Below are positions 44,017 through 51,959 of a stretch of 64,000 bases of DNA, piece by piece. Under the pieces are notes generated by a model. That model saw only the letters and a program-made list of their open reading frames with translations. It did no database searches and was not told the DNA's origin. The DNA is taken from positions 1,984,001 through 2,048,000 of the forward strand of contig NC_012590.1 in NCBI RefSeq assembly GCF_000022905.1. Reading direction: 5' to 3'. Made by a program: the position numbers and the translations under genes. The DNA comes from Corynebacterium aurimucosum ATCC 700975. Lineage in GTDB: Bacteria > Actinomycetota > Actinomycetes > Mycobacteriales > Mycobacteriaceae. Position 1 is the stretch's first letter. Every line of letters starts with the position of its first letter.

Positions 44017-44997
44017 ATGACGCCCCGCGCCGCCCTATCCATCCTCGATTTCTGCACCATTTATGAGGGGGAGACCCCTTCTCAGTCCATGGCTAGGTCG
44101 GTCGAACTAGCGCAACAGGCGGAGGCCTTAGGCTTTGAACGCATGTGGTACACCGAACACCACAACATGCCCTCCATTTCCTCCTCCGCCCCGGCAGTGC
44201 TCATCGCCCACATCGGCGCGAAGACCGAGCGCATTCGCCTCGGCTCCGGCGGCATCATGCTGCCGAACCACGCGCCTTATGTTATCGCTGAACAATTCGG
44301 CACCCTCGCGGAGCTCTACCCCGGCCGCATCGACTTAGGCCTGGGCCGCGCCCCCGGCACCGACATGAAGACCTTGGGCCGCGCCCTGCGCCGCGATAGA
44401 AACGCCGCCGAGCGCTTCCCCGAGGACGTCAAGGAGCTGCAGGGCTACCTTTCCGGGAAATCACTCGTCCCCGGTGTGCAGGCCATCCCTGGCCACGGCA
44501 CCAACGTGCCGATCTACATCCTGGGTTCCTCGCTCTTCGGCGCCTCGCTCGCCGCCAAATTCGGCCTGCCTTATGCTTTCGCCTCGCACTTTGCTCCGCA
44601 GCATCTGGAAACTGCCACGGCTTATTACCGCGAGAATTACCAGCCTTCCGAAGCCCACCCCGAGCCCTATGTCATCGCCGGTGTCAACGTCACCGCGGGG
44701 GATGACGCCGAGGAGGAATTCGAGAAGGTCTGTTTCCGCCGCGTGAAGGCCTTCGTCGGCCGCGGCAAGCAGCTGAGCGACGCCGACGTCGCCCGCATCA
44801 TCGACTCCCCGCAAGGCCAGCAGATCATCAGCATGCTGCAGTACTCCGCCGTCGGCAATGTAGAGCACGTGCGCGAGTACCTCACCGACTTCCAGAAGTT
44901 GGCCCAGGCGGACGAGCTCATGATCTCCCTGCAATCCACAAGCCACAAGGCAGCGTTGGGTAATATGGCTAACCTGGCACAAGCGTGGCAGATGTAG
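44017..44997 (+). CDS. LLM-class flavin-dependent oxidoreductase (MsnO8-like)
   Basis: 326 residues, a bacterial-luciferase-like TIM barrel that uses reduced flavin and O2. The start [20 protein letters not shown] and the block [31 protein letters not shown] are typical. [22 protein letters not shown] and [13 protein letters not shown] complete the pattern. No substrate can be assigned. Linked to aecD and brnQ, so oxidation of a sulfur or amino-acid-derived compound is possible, but that is inference. A strong palindrome begins immediately after its stop. Confidence 0.88.
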   Translation: MTPRAALSILDFCTIYEGETPSQSMARSVELAQQAEALGFERMWYTEHHNMPSISSSAPAVLIAHIGAKTERIRLGSGGIMLPNHAPYVIAEQFGTLAELYPGRIDLGLGRAPGTDMKTLGRALRRDRNAAERFPEDVKELQGYLSGKSLVPGVQAIPGHGTNVPIYILGSSLFGASLAAKFGLPYAFASHFAPQHLETATAYYRENYQPSEAHPEPYVIAGVNVTAGDDAEEEFEKVCFRRVKAFVGRGKQLSDADVARIIDSPQGQQIISMLQYSAVGNVEHVREYLTDFQKLAQADELMISLQSTSHKAALGNMANLAQAWQM

Positions 44998-45021
44998 GCG
45001 TACGCGCAGGCGCGCGTACGC
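44998..45021. repeat. GCGTACGC palindrome between monooxygenase and GntR genes
   Basis: GCGTACGCGC and GCGCGTACGC form a perfect 10-bp dyad around AGGC, starting at the first base after the monooxygenase stop. It is followed by no T-run. It could be a transcript end or an operator for the GntR gene 46 bases downstream. Confidence 0.8.
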
Positions 45022-45067
45022 ACATCTTTGCCCGTCACAGCGTTGTTCTACATAGAGGAGAATTTCG

Positions 45068-45823
45068 GTGGCCCTTCGCCGTACACAGCAACACAGCATG
45101 ATCGCTGATTACCTGCGCAACCTCATTCGCAGCAAGAAGCTTTCTCCTGGTGATTTCCTGCCCAGCGAGGCTGAGCTCTGCGAGCAATTCTCCTCTTCTC
45201 GCGGCCCGGTGCGCCAAGCCGTCGCGGCGCTGCGCTCGGAAGGGCTAATCTCCTCCGGCCGCGGCCGCCGCTCCGTTGTCCTCGGCCGTTTTACCTCGGA
45301 GTCCTTCGACTCCATCTATTCCGTGACGCACTGGCTGCGCGAGCGCGGCTTCGAGCCCGGCGCCTCCACCCTGTGGCTGGGCCGCTGCCCCGCTACCGAT
45401 AGGGAGGCCGAGTTCCTGCGGGTAGAGCCCGGCTCCCCCGTAATCTTCGTGCACCGCGTGCGCAGCGCCAACGGCATGCCCATCGCCATCGAGCGCATGT
45501 TCTTCCCACTGGAGGTGGGCAGCCAGATCCTCAGCTTCGATGCCGACAATGAGTCCATCCACGATCACCTGCGTAGCCAAGGCGTGGACTTCGACAACGT
45601 CAACCGCGAGCTCTCCCTCGCCTCCGCCAGCGAGGAGGATGCGCGCTCCCTCAATGTCGAGCCCGGCACCCCGCTGTGGCGCCTGCACTTGGACATCTCG
45701 GATCACTCCGGGCATCCCGTTGAGTGCACCAAAATCCTGTACCTCGGGGACCGCATGACGCTGGGCATGACGAACGTGCGCGGCACCACGTCCCCGCTCG
45801 AGGTCAAGCTGTCGGAAGGATGA
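45068..45823 (+). CDS. GntR-family regulator with UTRA ligand-binding domain
   Basis: 251 residues from GTG 45068, with GAGGAG 6-7 bases upstream. The N-terminal winged helix (about 8-75) reads MIADYLRNLIRSKKLSPGDFLPSEAELCEQFSSSRGPVRQAVAALRSEGLI. The UTRA small-molecule domain (about 90-245) has FVHRVRSANGMPIAIERMFF. HutC-type regulators normally repress an adjacent operon until a small ligand binds. The ABC transporter genes follow with overlapping codons, so its ligand is likely the transported compound or a derivative. Its stop overlaps the start of the binding-protein gene. Confidence 0.92.
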   Translation: MALRRTQQHSMIADYLRNLIRSKKLSPGDFLPSEAELCEQFSSSRGPVRQAVAALRSEGLISSGRGRRSVVLGRFTSESFDSIYSVTHWLRERGFEPGASTLWLGRCPATDREAEFLRVEPGSPVIFVHRVRSANGMPIAIERMFFPLEVGSQILSFDADNESIHDHLRSQGVDFDNVNRELSLASASEEDARSLNVEPGTPLWRLHLDISDHSGHPVECTKILYLGDRMTLGMTNVRGTTSPLEVKLSEG

Positions 45824-47241
45824 TGAAGGCCTGGATTGGTGCACTGGGGGTGATCGTGGGGGCGTCGCTAAGCGCGTGCTCTGCCGGCTCCACGGCGGTG
45901 GTGGACTCGGATTCCGCCGCGCTGACGCTGGCCACGACGACGCCGGCGACCTCCCTGGATTTCACCACCGTCGGTGGCGCCGCCATCCCGGCAGCGCTCA
46001 TGAGCAACGTCTACGAGACCTTGGTGCGCATCTCCCCAGAGGGAGAGATTGTCCCCGGCCTCGCCGATTCCTGGGAGGTCGAGTCCACGCGCTATACCTT
46101 CCACCTGCGTGAGGCTTCCTTCTCCAACGGCGAGGCCTTCACCGCGCACACCGCCGCGTGGTCCATCAACGCGGTGAAGACGGAGTGGACGAACGGCATT
46201 AGCGCCCAGATGGACGTGGTGGAATCCGCCACGGCCGTGGATGATCACACGCTCGTCGTCGAGCTTTCCCGCCCCTCCGCCGGGTGGTTATGGTCCATGG
46301 GCACCGCCATTGGCGCGATGCGCACCCCCACCGAAGCGGTGGGCACCGGCCCCTTCGCCGTCGCGGGCTTCTCCCCCAACGAATACATCGCGCTGCGCGC
46401 CCGCCCGGACTACTGGGGCACCCCAGCGAAGGAAGACATCACCATCCGCTACTTCCCGGATTCCCTCACCGCGGTTAACGCCCTGCGCTCCGGCGGGGTG
46501 GATGCGGTGTGGGGCGTGCAGAACCCCGAGCTGCTCGACACCCTAGGTGACTCCATCGACACCGCCGTGGGCACCACGAACGGCGAGGTGCTGCTGTCCA
46601 TGAATAACCACGCAGCGCCTTTCGACGACCCCCGCGTGCGCCGCGCCGTGGCTTATGGCATCGACCGCCAGGCCGCCAACGAGATCCTCTGGGAGGGCCG
46701 AGCGAAGGACACGGGCGGCGCACCCGTCCCGCCGACCGATCCCTGGTTTAGCGGGAAGGACTACTACCCTTACGACCCGGCGCGCGCCCGCGCGCTGATG
46801 GAGGAGGCCGGGGCGGTGGGCACGCCGCTCACGCTCACCGTGCCGAGCCTGCCCTATGCGCAAACGCTCTCCGAGTTCCTCTACTCCCAGCTGGAGGAGA
46901 TGGGCTTTGAGGTCACGCTGGAAACCGCTGAGTTCCCCGCCGTGTGGCTGAGCCAGGTCATGGGCGCAAAGGACTATCAGATGTCGCTCGTCGCGCACGT
47001 CGAGCCGCGCGATATCCCCACCATCTTTGGCAACCCGGACTATTACCTCGGCTATGATTCGCCGCAGGCCCGCACGCTGTTGGAGCGGGATGACATGAAA
47101 GGTGCGGTCGACCAGATCATGGAAGATATGCCCGCCCTGACCTTGATGAACATGCCCAATATTGTGCTCTACCGCGAGGGCCTGACCGGCCTGCAGCCGA
47201 ATCAGATCACCGATGCCATTGAGCTGCGAGGCGTGCGATGA
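45823..47241 (+). CDS. ABC transporter substrate-binding lipoprotein (peptide/nickel family)
   Basis: 472 residues from ATG 45823 (ATG 45820 is equally possible), with GGAAGG just before. The signal peptide MKAWIGALGVIVGASLSAC has a lipobox LSAC. SBP family 5: ALMSNVYETLVRISPEGEIVPGLADSWEV, YTFHLREASFSNGEAFTA and ALRSGGVDAVWGVQNPELLD are characteristic of DppA/OppA/NikA proteins. At about 450 mature residues it is on the short side of the family (usually 500). Ligand (oligopeptide, nickel complex or other) cannot be told. It is tethered to the outer membrane face and feeds the two permeases that follow. Confidence 0.92.
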   Translation: MKAWIGALGVIVGASLSACSAGSTAVVDSDSAALTLATTTPATSLDFTTVGGAAIPAALMSNVYETLVRISPEGEIVPGLADSWEVESTRYTFHLREASFSNGEAFTAHTAAWSINAVKTEWTNGISAQMDVVESATAVDDHTLVVELSRPSAGWLWSMGTAIGAMRTPTEAVGTGPFAVAGFSPNEYIALRARPDYWGTPAKEDITIRYFPDSLTAVNALRSGGVDAVWGVQNPELLDTLGDSIDTAVGTTNGEVLLSMNNHAAPFDDPRVRRAVAYGIDRQAANEILWEGRAKDTGGAPVPPTDPWFSGKDYYPYDPARARALMEEAGAVGTPLTLTVPSLPYAQTLSEFLYSQLEEMGFEVTLETAEFPAVWLSQVMGAKDYQMSLVAHVEPRDIPTIFGNPDYYLGYDSPQARTLLERDDMKGAVDQIMEDMPALTLMNMPNIVLYREGLTGLQPNQITDAIELRGVR

Positions 47242-48143
47242 GAATACTGCGCTTCCTCGGCACCATGTGGGCTGCCTCCATCATTATCTTCCTGCTCATG
47301 CGAGCCGTGCCCGGCAACCCGGCGCGCGTGGCCTTGGGAGTCAATGCCACGGATGAAGCCGTGGAGAAGTTAACACACTCCATGGGCCTGGACCGCCCGC
47401 TCCTCGTGCAATACGTGGAGTGGATGAAAGGACTGTTGACCGGCAACTTCGGCATCTCCCTATCCTCGCAGCAGGACATCACCCCGCTGGTGATTGACCG
47501 TGCGCAGGTCACGCTACTGCTCATCGGGCTGGCCATCGCCCTAGCACTAGCCGGGGCAATTCCCATGGGCATCCTGCTGGCCCGCTTTCGCCTGCCCGTG
47601 CTCAACGCCGCCACGCAGCTGGGCATCGCGGTGCCCAGCTTCCTGGTCGGTATCCTGCTGGTCGCCGTGTTCTCCGTGCACCTGGGCTGGCTGCCGGCCA
47701 ACGGCTGGCAGCTACCGCGCGAAGGTTTGAGCCACCTGATCCTGCCGGTTATCTCGCTGGCGCTGGTGCAAGGCGCGATGCTCACCCGCTACGTGCGCGC
47801 CACCCTCCGCGAGGAAATGGACAAGGACTATATCCGCACCGCCCGCTCCCTGGGTGAATCCCGCACCGGGGCGCTGATCCGCCACGGCCTGCGCAACGCC
47901 GCGCTGCCGGTGCTCACCGTCACCGGCGTGCAGCTGAGCACCCTGGTGGTGGGCGCGGTGGTCATCGAGAACGTCTTCGTCATTCCAGGTCTGGGCTCGC
48001 TGCTTCTCGACGCCGTCTCCACCCGCGACCTCACCACCGTCCAGACCCTCATCATGGTCTTCGTGACCTTCACGCTGACCGTCAACCTGCTCACGGACCT
48101 GGCCTACCGGGTCATCGACCCTCGGCTGAAGGAGGCGCGATGA
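47238..48143 (+). CDS. ABC transporter permease, DppB/NikB type
   Basis: 301 residues, six predicted helices. The start RILRFLGTMWAASIIIFLLMRAVPGNPARVALG is typical DppB. The EAA coupling motif is DYIRTARSLGESRTGALIRHGLRNAALPV, followed by GAVVIENVFVIPGLGSLLLDAV. Overlaps the binding-protein gene and the next permease gene by 4 bases each. It forms the membrane channel with the DppC-type partner. Confidence 0.93.
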   Translation: MRILRFLGTMWAASIIIFLLMRAVPGNPARVALGVNATDEAVEKLTHSMGLDRPLLVQYVEWMKGLLTGNFGISLSSQQDITPLVIDRAQVTLLLIGLAIALALAGAIPMGILLARFRLPVLNAATQLGIAVPSFLVGILLVAVFSVHLGWLPANGWQLPREGLSHLILPVISLALVQGAMLTRYVRATLREEMDKDYIRTARSLGESRTGALIRHGLRNAALPVLTVTGVQLSTLVVGAVVIENVFVIPGLGSLLLDAVSTRDLTTVQTLIMVFVTFTLTVNLLTDLAYRVIDPRLKEAR

Positions 48144-48898
48144 AACCCGGCTATATCCTGGTGGGCCTGACCATCCTGCTCGCCCTGGTCTCCCTGGTGT
48201 GGACGCCCTATGACCCCAACCTCATCTCCCCAGACCGCCTGGCCGGCCCCAGCCTGGAGCACCTCATGGGCACCGACCGCTTCGGGCGCGATACCTTCTC
48301 CCGCATCCTCGCCGGCGCCCAGATCACCGTGCTGGTGGGCGTTGTGGCGGTGGCCATCGCTGCCCTCATCGGGGTACCGCTGGGTATTATCGCCGGGATG
48401 CGCGGTGGTGGTTTCATCATGGCGGCCACCGACTTGCTCCTCGCCTTTCCCGCGCTCCTGCTGGCCATCGTCGCCGGCGCGGTGTGGGGCTCGTCGACGC
48501 TCACGGCGACCATCGCCATCGGCATCGCCGGCATCCCCTCCTTTATCCGGGTCACGCGCTCGGGCACGCTGCAAATCATGACGCAGGACTATATCGCCGC
48601 CGCCCGCATCTCGCGCGTGCCGCCGGCGCTCATCGCGTGGCGCCACGTGCTGCCCAACCTCGGCGGCATCGTGGCCATCCAGGCCTCCGTCTACTTTGCG
48701 CTGGCCGTCCTCGCCGAAGCCGGCCTCTCCTACCTCGGCCTGGGTACCGCCCCGCCGACCGCCTCCTGGGGCCGCATGCTGCACGACGCCCAACCCCTCC
48801 TGGCCACCCACCCCCTCCAGGCGCTGTGGCCCGGGCTGGCCATCGCCGGCACCGTCCTCGGATTCAACCTGCTAGGAAGCCATGCTGACCGTCACTGA
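48140..48898 (+). CDS. ABC transporter permease, DppC/NikC type
   Basis: 252 residues, five to six helices, with the short N-terminal part seen in many NikC proteins. HLMGTDRFGRDTFSRILAGAQITVLVGVVAV is the DppC hallmark. The EAA loop is QDYIAAARISRVPPALIAWRHVLPNLGGI, and AGLSYLGLGTAPPTASWGRML is conserved near the end. The next gene begins inside its last codons (17-base overlap), so the pair is strongly coupled. Confidence 0.92.
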   Translation: MKPGYILVGLTILLALVSLVWTPYDPNLISPDRLAGPSLEHLMGTDRFGRDTFSRILAGAQITVLVGVVAVAIAALIGVPLGIIAGMRGGGFIMAATDLLLAFPALLLAIVAGAVWGSSTLTATIAIGIAGIPSFIRVTRSGTLQIMTQDYIAAARISRVPPALIAWRHVLPNLGGIVAIQASVYFALAVLAEAGLSYLGLGTAPPTASWGRMLHDAQPLLATHPLQALWPGLAIAGTVLGFNLLGSHADRH

Positions 48899-50102
48899 TC
48901 TGCGCGTGGGCCCCGTCGGCCCCCTCTCCTTTTCCATCGCACCCGGCGAGCGCGTCGGCCTCATCGGCGATTCCGGCAGCGGCAAGTCCCTGACCGCCCT
49001 GGCCATCATGGGGCTTTTGCCTGATCACCTGCAGGCCACCGGCTCCATTCAGTTCAACGGCCAGGAGCTGCTGGGCATGCGCGACCGCGACCTGCGCAAG
49101 CTGCCGCTGGCCATGGTCTTCCAAGAACCTATGACCGCGCTCGACCCGTTGATGAAGGTACCCGGCTTCAACCGCTTCCCGCACCAGCTCTCCGGCGGGC
49201 AGCGCCAGCGCGCGCTCATCGAGATGGCCATGGCCCGCCACCCCAAGCTCCTCATCTGCGATGAGCCGACCACCGCCCTGGATCCCTTCACCCAGGAGGA
49301 AATCCTCTCCACCATCGTGGATGCCGCGGACAGCGAAGACACGGCGCTGTTGTTTATTAGCCATGACCAGGACGTCGTCAAGCGCGTGTGCGACCGCGTC
49401 GTGCGCATCGGCGAGGTCACCACCCCCAACCTCACCCCGCCTCCCATGCCCACCCTGGGCGAGCCCGTCATCACGCTCAAGAACGTGACCAAGACTTACT
49501 GCGGGGTGACCGCGCTGGACGACGTCTCCCTCACCGTCCGCGAGGGCGAGCGCCTCGGCATCGTCGGTGGCTCCGGCTCCGGCAAATCCACGCTGCTCAA
49601 GCTGCTCACCGGTTTGGCGGAGCCGACCTCGGGGACGGTGGCGGTGAAGAAGCGCGTGCACATGGTCTTCCAGGACCCTAAGGGCTCGCTCAACCCGCGC
49701 ATGCCAATCTGGAAGATCGTGGCCGAGGGCGGCGGGACGCGTGAAGAAGCCGAGGCGGTGCTCCGGGAGGTCGGCATCGAGGGCTTCGAGCGCTATCCCC
49801 GGGACTTCTCCGGCGGGCAGCGCCAACGTATTTCGCTGGCGCGCGCCGTGGTGGGCAAGCCGGAGATCCTACTGGCGGACGAGGCCGTCTCGGCACTGGA
49901 TGCCACCTCGCGGGCCCAGGTCCTCGAGTTATTGCAGCGCGTGACGAAGGACATGACGCTGGTTTTCGTCTCCCACGACATCGACGTCGTGCGCCACTTA
50001 TGCCCCACGGTGGCGGTCCTGCAGGACGGCCGACTGGTCGAGCACGGCGAAGCGAGTAAGGTGTTCTCCCGATATGGAACACCCTCTGCCGCAACGTCCT
50101 AA
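48882..50102 (+). CDS. Fused two-domain ABC ATPase (DppD-DppF type)
   Basis: 406 residues with two nucleotide-binding domains in one chain. Domain 1 (about 1-185) has Walker A GDSGSGKSLTALAIMG, signature HQLSGGQRQRALIEMAMA and Walker B LLICDEPTTALD. Domain 2 (about 195-400) has GGSGSGKSTLLKLLTG, FSGGQRQRISLARAVV and ILLADEAVSALD. Separate DppD/DppF proteins are about 330 residues each, and typical fusions exceed 500, so this chain is compact. In domain 1 only about 20 residues separate the Q-loop (MVFQEPMTALDP) from the signature, so most of the helical subdomain is missing. Both oligopeptide-specific C-terminal extensions are also absent. Confidence 0.9.
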   Translation: MLTVTDLRVGPVGPLSFSIAPGERVGLIGDSGSGKSLTALAIMGLLPDHLQATGSIQFNGQELLGMRDRDLRKLPLAMVFQEPMTALDPLMKVPGFNRFPHQLSGGQRQRALIEMAMARHPKLLICDEPTTALDPFTQEEILSTIVDAADSEDTALLFISHDQDVVKRVCDRVVRIGEVTTPNLTPPPMPTLGEPVITLKNVTKTYCGVTALDDVSLTVREGERLGIVGGSGSGKSTLLKLLTGLAEPTSGTVAVKKRVHMVFQDPKGSLNPRMPIWKIVAEGGGTREEAEAVLREVGIEGFERYPRDFSGGQRQRISLARAVVGKPEILLADEAVSALDATSRAQVLELLQRVTKDMTLVFVSHDIDVVRHLCPTVAVLQDGRLVEHGEASKVFSRYGTPSAATS

Positions 50103-51711
50103 CGCCCTTCAGCTCTTTACCGCCTTCAACACCTCCGCGCGCCGCTGGCCCGGTGCCCTGCGCGCGGCGTTGGCGATCATTATCCCCGGCGGGATTGCTG
50201 TTTTAACGGGCCACCCGGATGCGGTGCTGCTCGTTTCGGCGGGCGCGTTTTCCGTTATCTACGGCGAGGGGCACCCCTACCGCACGCGGCGCCGCGTGAT
50301 CCTCACCGCCGGCGGGCTGCTCACGCTGGCGGCCACGGCCGGCTCTCTCGTCGGCGTGCATGGCCTGGCGCTGTCCGCGGTGTTTACGGTGATGTTGGCA
50401 ACCATCGGCGCCTTCGTGCAGAATGCGCTGCGGCTGCCGCCGCCGGGTTCCTTCTTCATCGTGATGGTGGCCGGTGGTTCCACTATGCTGCGCGGGGTCT
50501 CGCCGTGGGAAGTGGCCGCGTGGAGCCTGGCCGGCGTGGCGGCGGGCTACGTGCTGGGCATGCTGCCACGTTTCCGGGATCCGCACGGCCCGGAGACCCG
50601 CGCGGTGGCCGCGTTGGAGAGGGCCGCCGAGGCCTTCGTGAACTCCGATAGCGATTTCCTGGCTCGCCACCACCAGGCGCAGTCCGCGATTTCCACCGCC
50701 TGGCAAGCGCTTGCCGACGCCGGCGTCATCCGCGGCGGCCGCATCCGCCACCCCGCCCAAGCGGAACTGGTGCACCGCGCGCTGGCCGCGCAGCAGCGCA
50801 TCGTGGCGCACCACAAGCAGGTCGGCGGCAACTCGGATGAGCTCTCTGATTCCCCCACTTACGTGGACCCGGACCGCACCAGCATCCCGCATACCAAGCC
50901 GACGATGCGCTACCGCTTCTACCGGGCCGCGGTGGGCAATTCCCACGCGGTGGTGACGGCGGAGAAGATCGCCTTTGGCGGCCTGGCCACCGCGTTCATT
51001 GGCATGGCGCTGGGGCTCAACCGCCCGGACTGGGGCGCGGTCTCGGTGCTCCTGCTCTTGCAGTGGGGGCCGGACCGGGTGCCGGGAACGATTCGCGGCG
51101 TGCAGCGCATGCTGGGCTCAGTTCTGGGCGTGTGCGTCTTTGCGCTCATTGCCTCTTTCAGCCCACACGGCTGGGGGTTGGTGCTCGCGTTGGCCTTCTG
51201 CCAGTTCTGCGCGGAGATTCTGGTGGTGAAGAACTACGCGCTGTGCGTCATCTTCTCCACGCCGCTCGCTTTGCTCATGGGCAATTCCTCGGAGCACATG
51301 GCCCACACCATCGGCTCGCGTATGGCGGAGATTGGGCTGTCGGTGGTCGTGGCGATGCTTTTCTTGTGGCTGTGGAAGCCGCGTGCCCAGCAGACCAACC
51401 ACTACCGCCTGCAAACCCGTTGCTTCGAGGCAATGGCCGCCCTGCTGGGCGCGCTGTTGATTAAGACCCCGGAGGAAGCGCTGGCACAGCGCCGCGACCT
51501 ACACTACGAGCTGCTTTCGGAGCGCCGCAGCATCCAATCGCTGGCCACCAACCACTCCGATATCAGCCAGTTCTGGGAGCGCCACACAGCTTTGCAAACC
51601 GCCGGCTACTTCCTGCTGGATTTCTGCGTGGTCAACCCGCTCACGCAGCCCAGCCGCGCGGAGTTGGATACGCTCATTGAGAAAATCACCGCGGCCGAGA
51701 TGCGGTCTTAA
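50074..51711 (+). CDS. FUSC-family membrane protein
   Basis: 545 residues. Two clusters of transmembrane helices (about 30-165 and 300-425) separated and followed by soluble helical regions give the duplicated FUSC / aromatic acid exporter layout. The first cluster begins RWPGALRAALAIIIPGGIAVLTGHPDAVLLVSAGAFSVIYGEGHPYRTRRRVI. The second has NRPDWGAVSVLLLLQWGPDRVPGTIRGVQRMLGSVLGVCVFAL, the typical FUSC stretch. It starts 28 bases before the ATPase gene ends. Export of a compound linked to the upstream importer is possible but unproven. Confidence 0.88.
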   Translation: MEHPLPQRPNALQLFTAFNTSARRWPGALRAALAIIIPGGIAVLTGHPDAVLLVSAGAFSVIYGEGHPYRTRRRVILTAGGLLTLAATAGSLVGVHGLALSAVFTVMLATIGAFVQNALRLPPPGSFFIVMVAGGSTMLRGVSPWEVAAWSLAGVAAGYVLGMLPRFRDPHGPETRAVAALERAAEAFVNSDSDFLARHHQAQSAISTAWQALADAGVIRGGRIRHPAQAELVHRALAAQQRIVAHHKQVGGNSDELSDSPTYVDPDRTSIPHTKPTMRYRFYRAAVGNSHAVVTAEKIAFGGLATAFIGMALGLNRPDWGAVSVLLLLQWGPDRVPGTIRGVQRMLGSVLGVCVFALIASFSPHGWGLVLALAFCQFCAEILVVKNYALCVIFSTPLALLMGNSSEHMAHTIGSRMAEIGLSVVVAMLFLWLWKPRAQQTNHYRLQTRCFEAMAALLGALLIKTPEEALAQRRDLHYELLSERRSIQSLATNHSDISQFWERHTALQTAGYFLLDFCVVNPLTQPSRAELDTLIEKITAAEMRS

Positions 51712-51763
51712 CCTCATAGTGCACGCCTCCGTGGGATGTTCGCGGGTGCACTAAAGACGCGAG

Positions 51764-51913
51764 TTATCTCACCGAGAACAGCAGGTTCGGGTCGAGTACG
51801 TGTTCCTCCACGAGCTCGAAGAGAGCGAAGGCTTCCTCCAGCTCACGGACATTCTCATCAAAATTAGGCAGCGACATGGCATTCCAATCGACGCAGAAAT
51901 AGGTTCCTTCATC
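51764..51913 (-). pseudogene. Possible gene remnant or very small ORF
   Basis: An open frame of 50 codons bounded upstream by an in-frame TAG at 51914-51916 reads like the C-terminal end of a folded protein (GTYFCVDWNAM, then LPNFDENVRELEEAFALFEL, ending DPNLLFSVR). The only ATG in frame is at 51877 and would give 37 residues. It lies alone in the 239-base gap between the FUSC and BCCT genes. Likely the decayed tail of a lost gene. No family recognised. Confidence 0.3.
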
Positions 51914-51943
51914 CTAGCTCACACCACTGTCATTTGGCGCACC

Positions 51944-51952
51944 TGCGATAAT
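51944..51952 (+). promoter_or_regulatory. Extended -10 of the BCCT gene, possible leaderless start
   Basis: TGCGATAAT matches an extended -10 (TGn plus GATAAT). Transcription would begin close to the ATG at 51960, and no Shine-Dalgarno is present, so translation from a leaderless mRNA is plausible. No -35 was seen. Confidence 0.4.
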
Positions 51953-51959
51953 GGTCACC

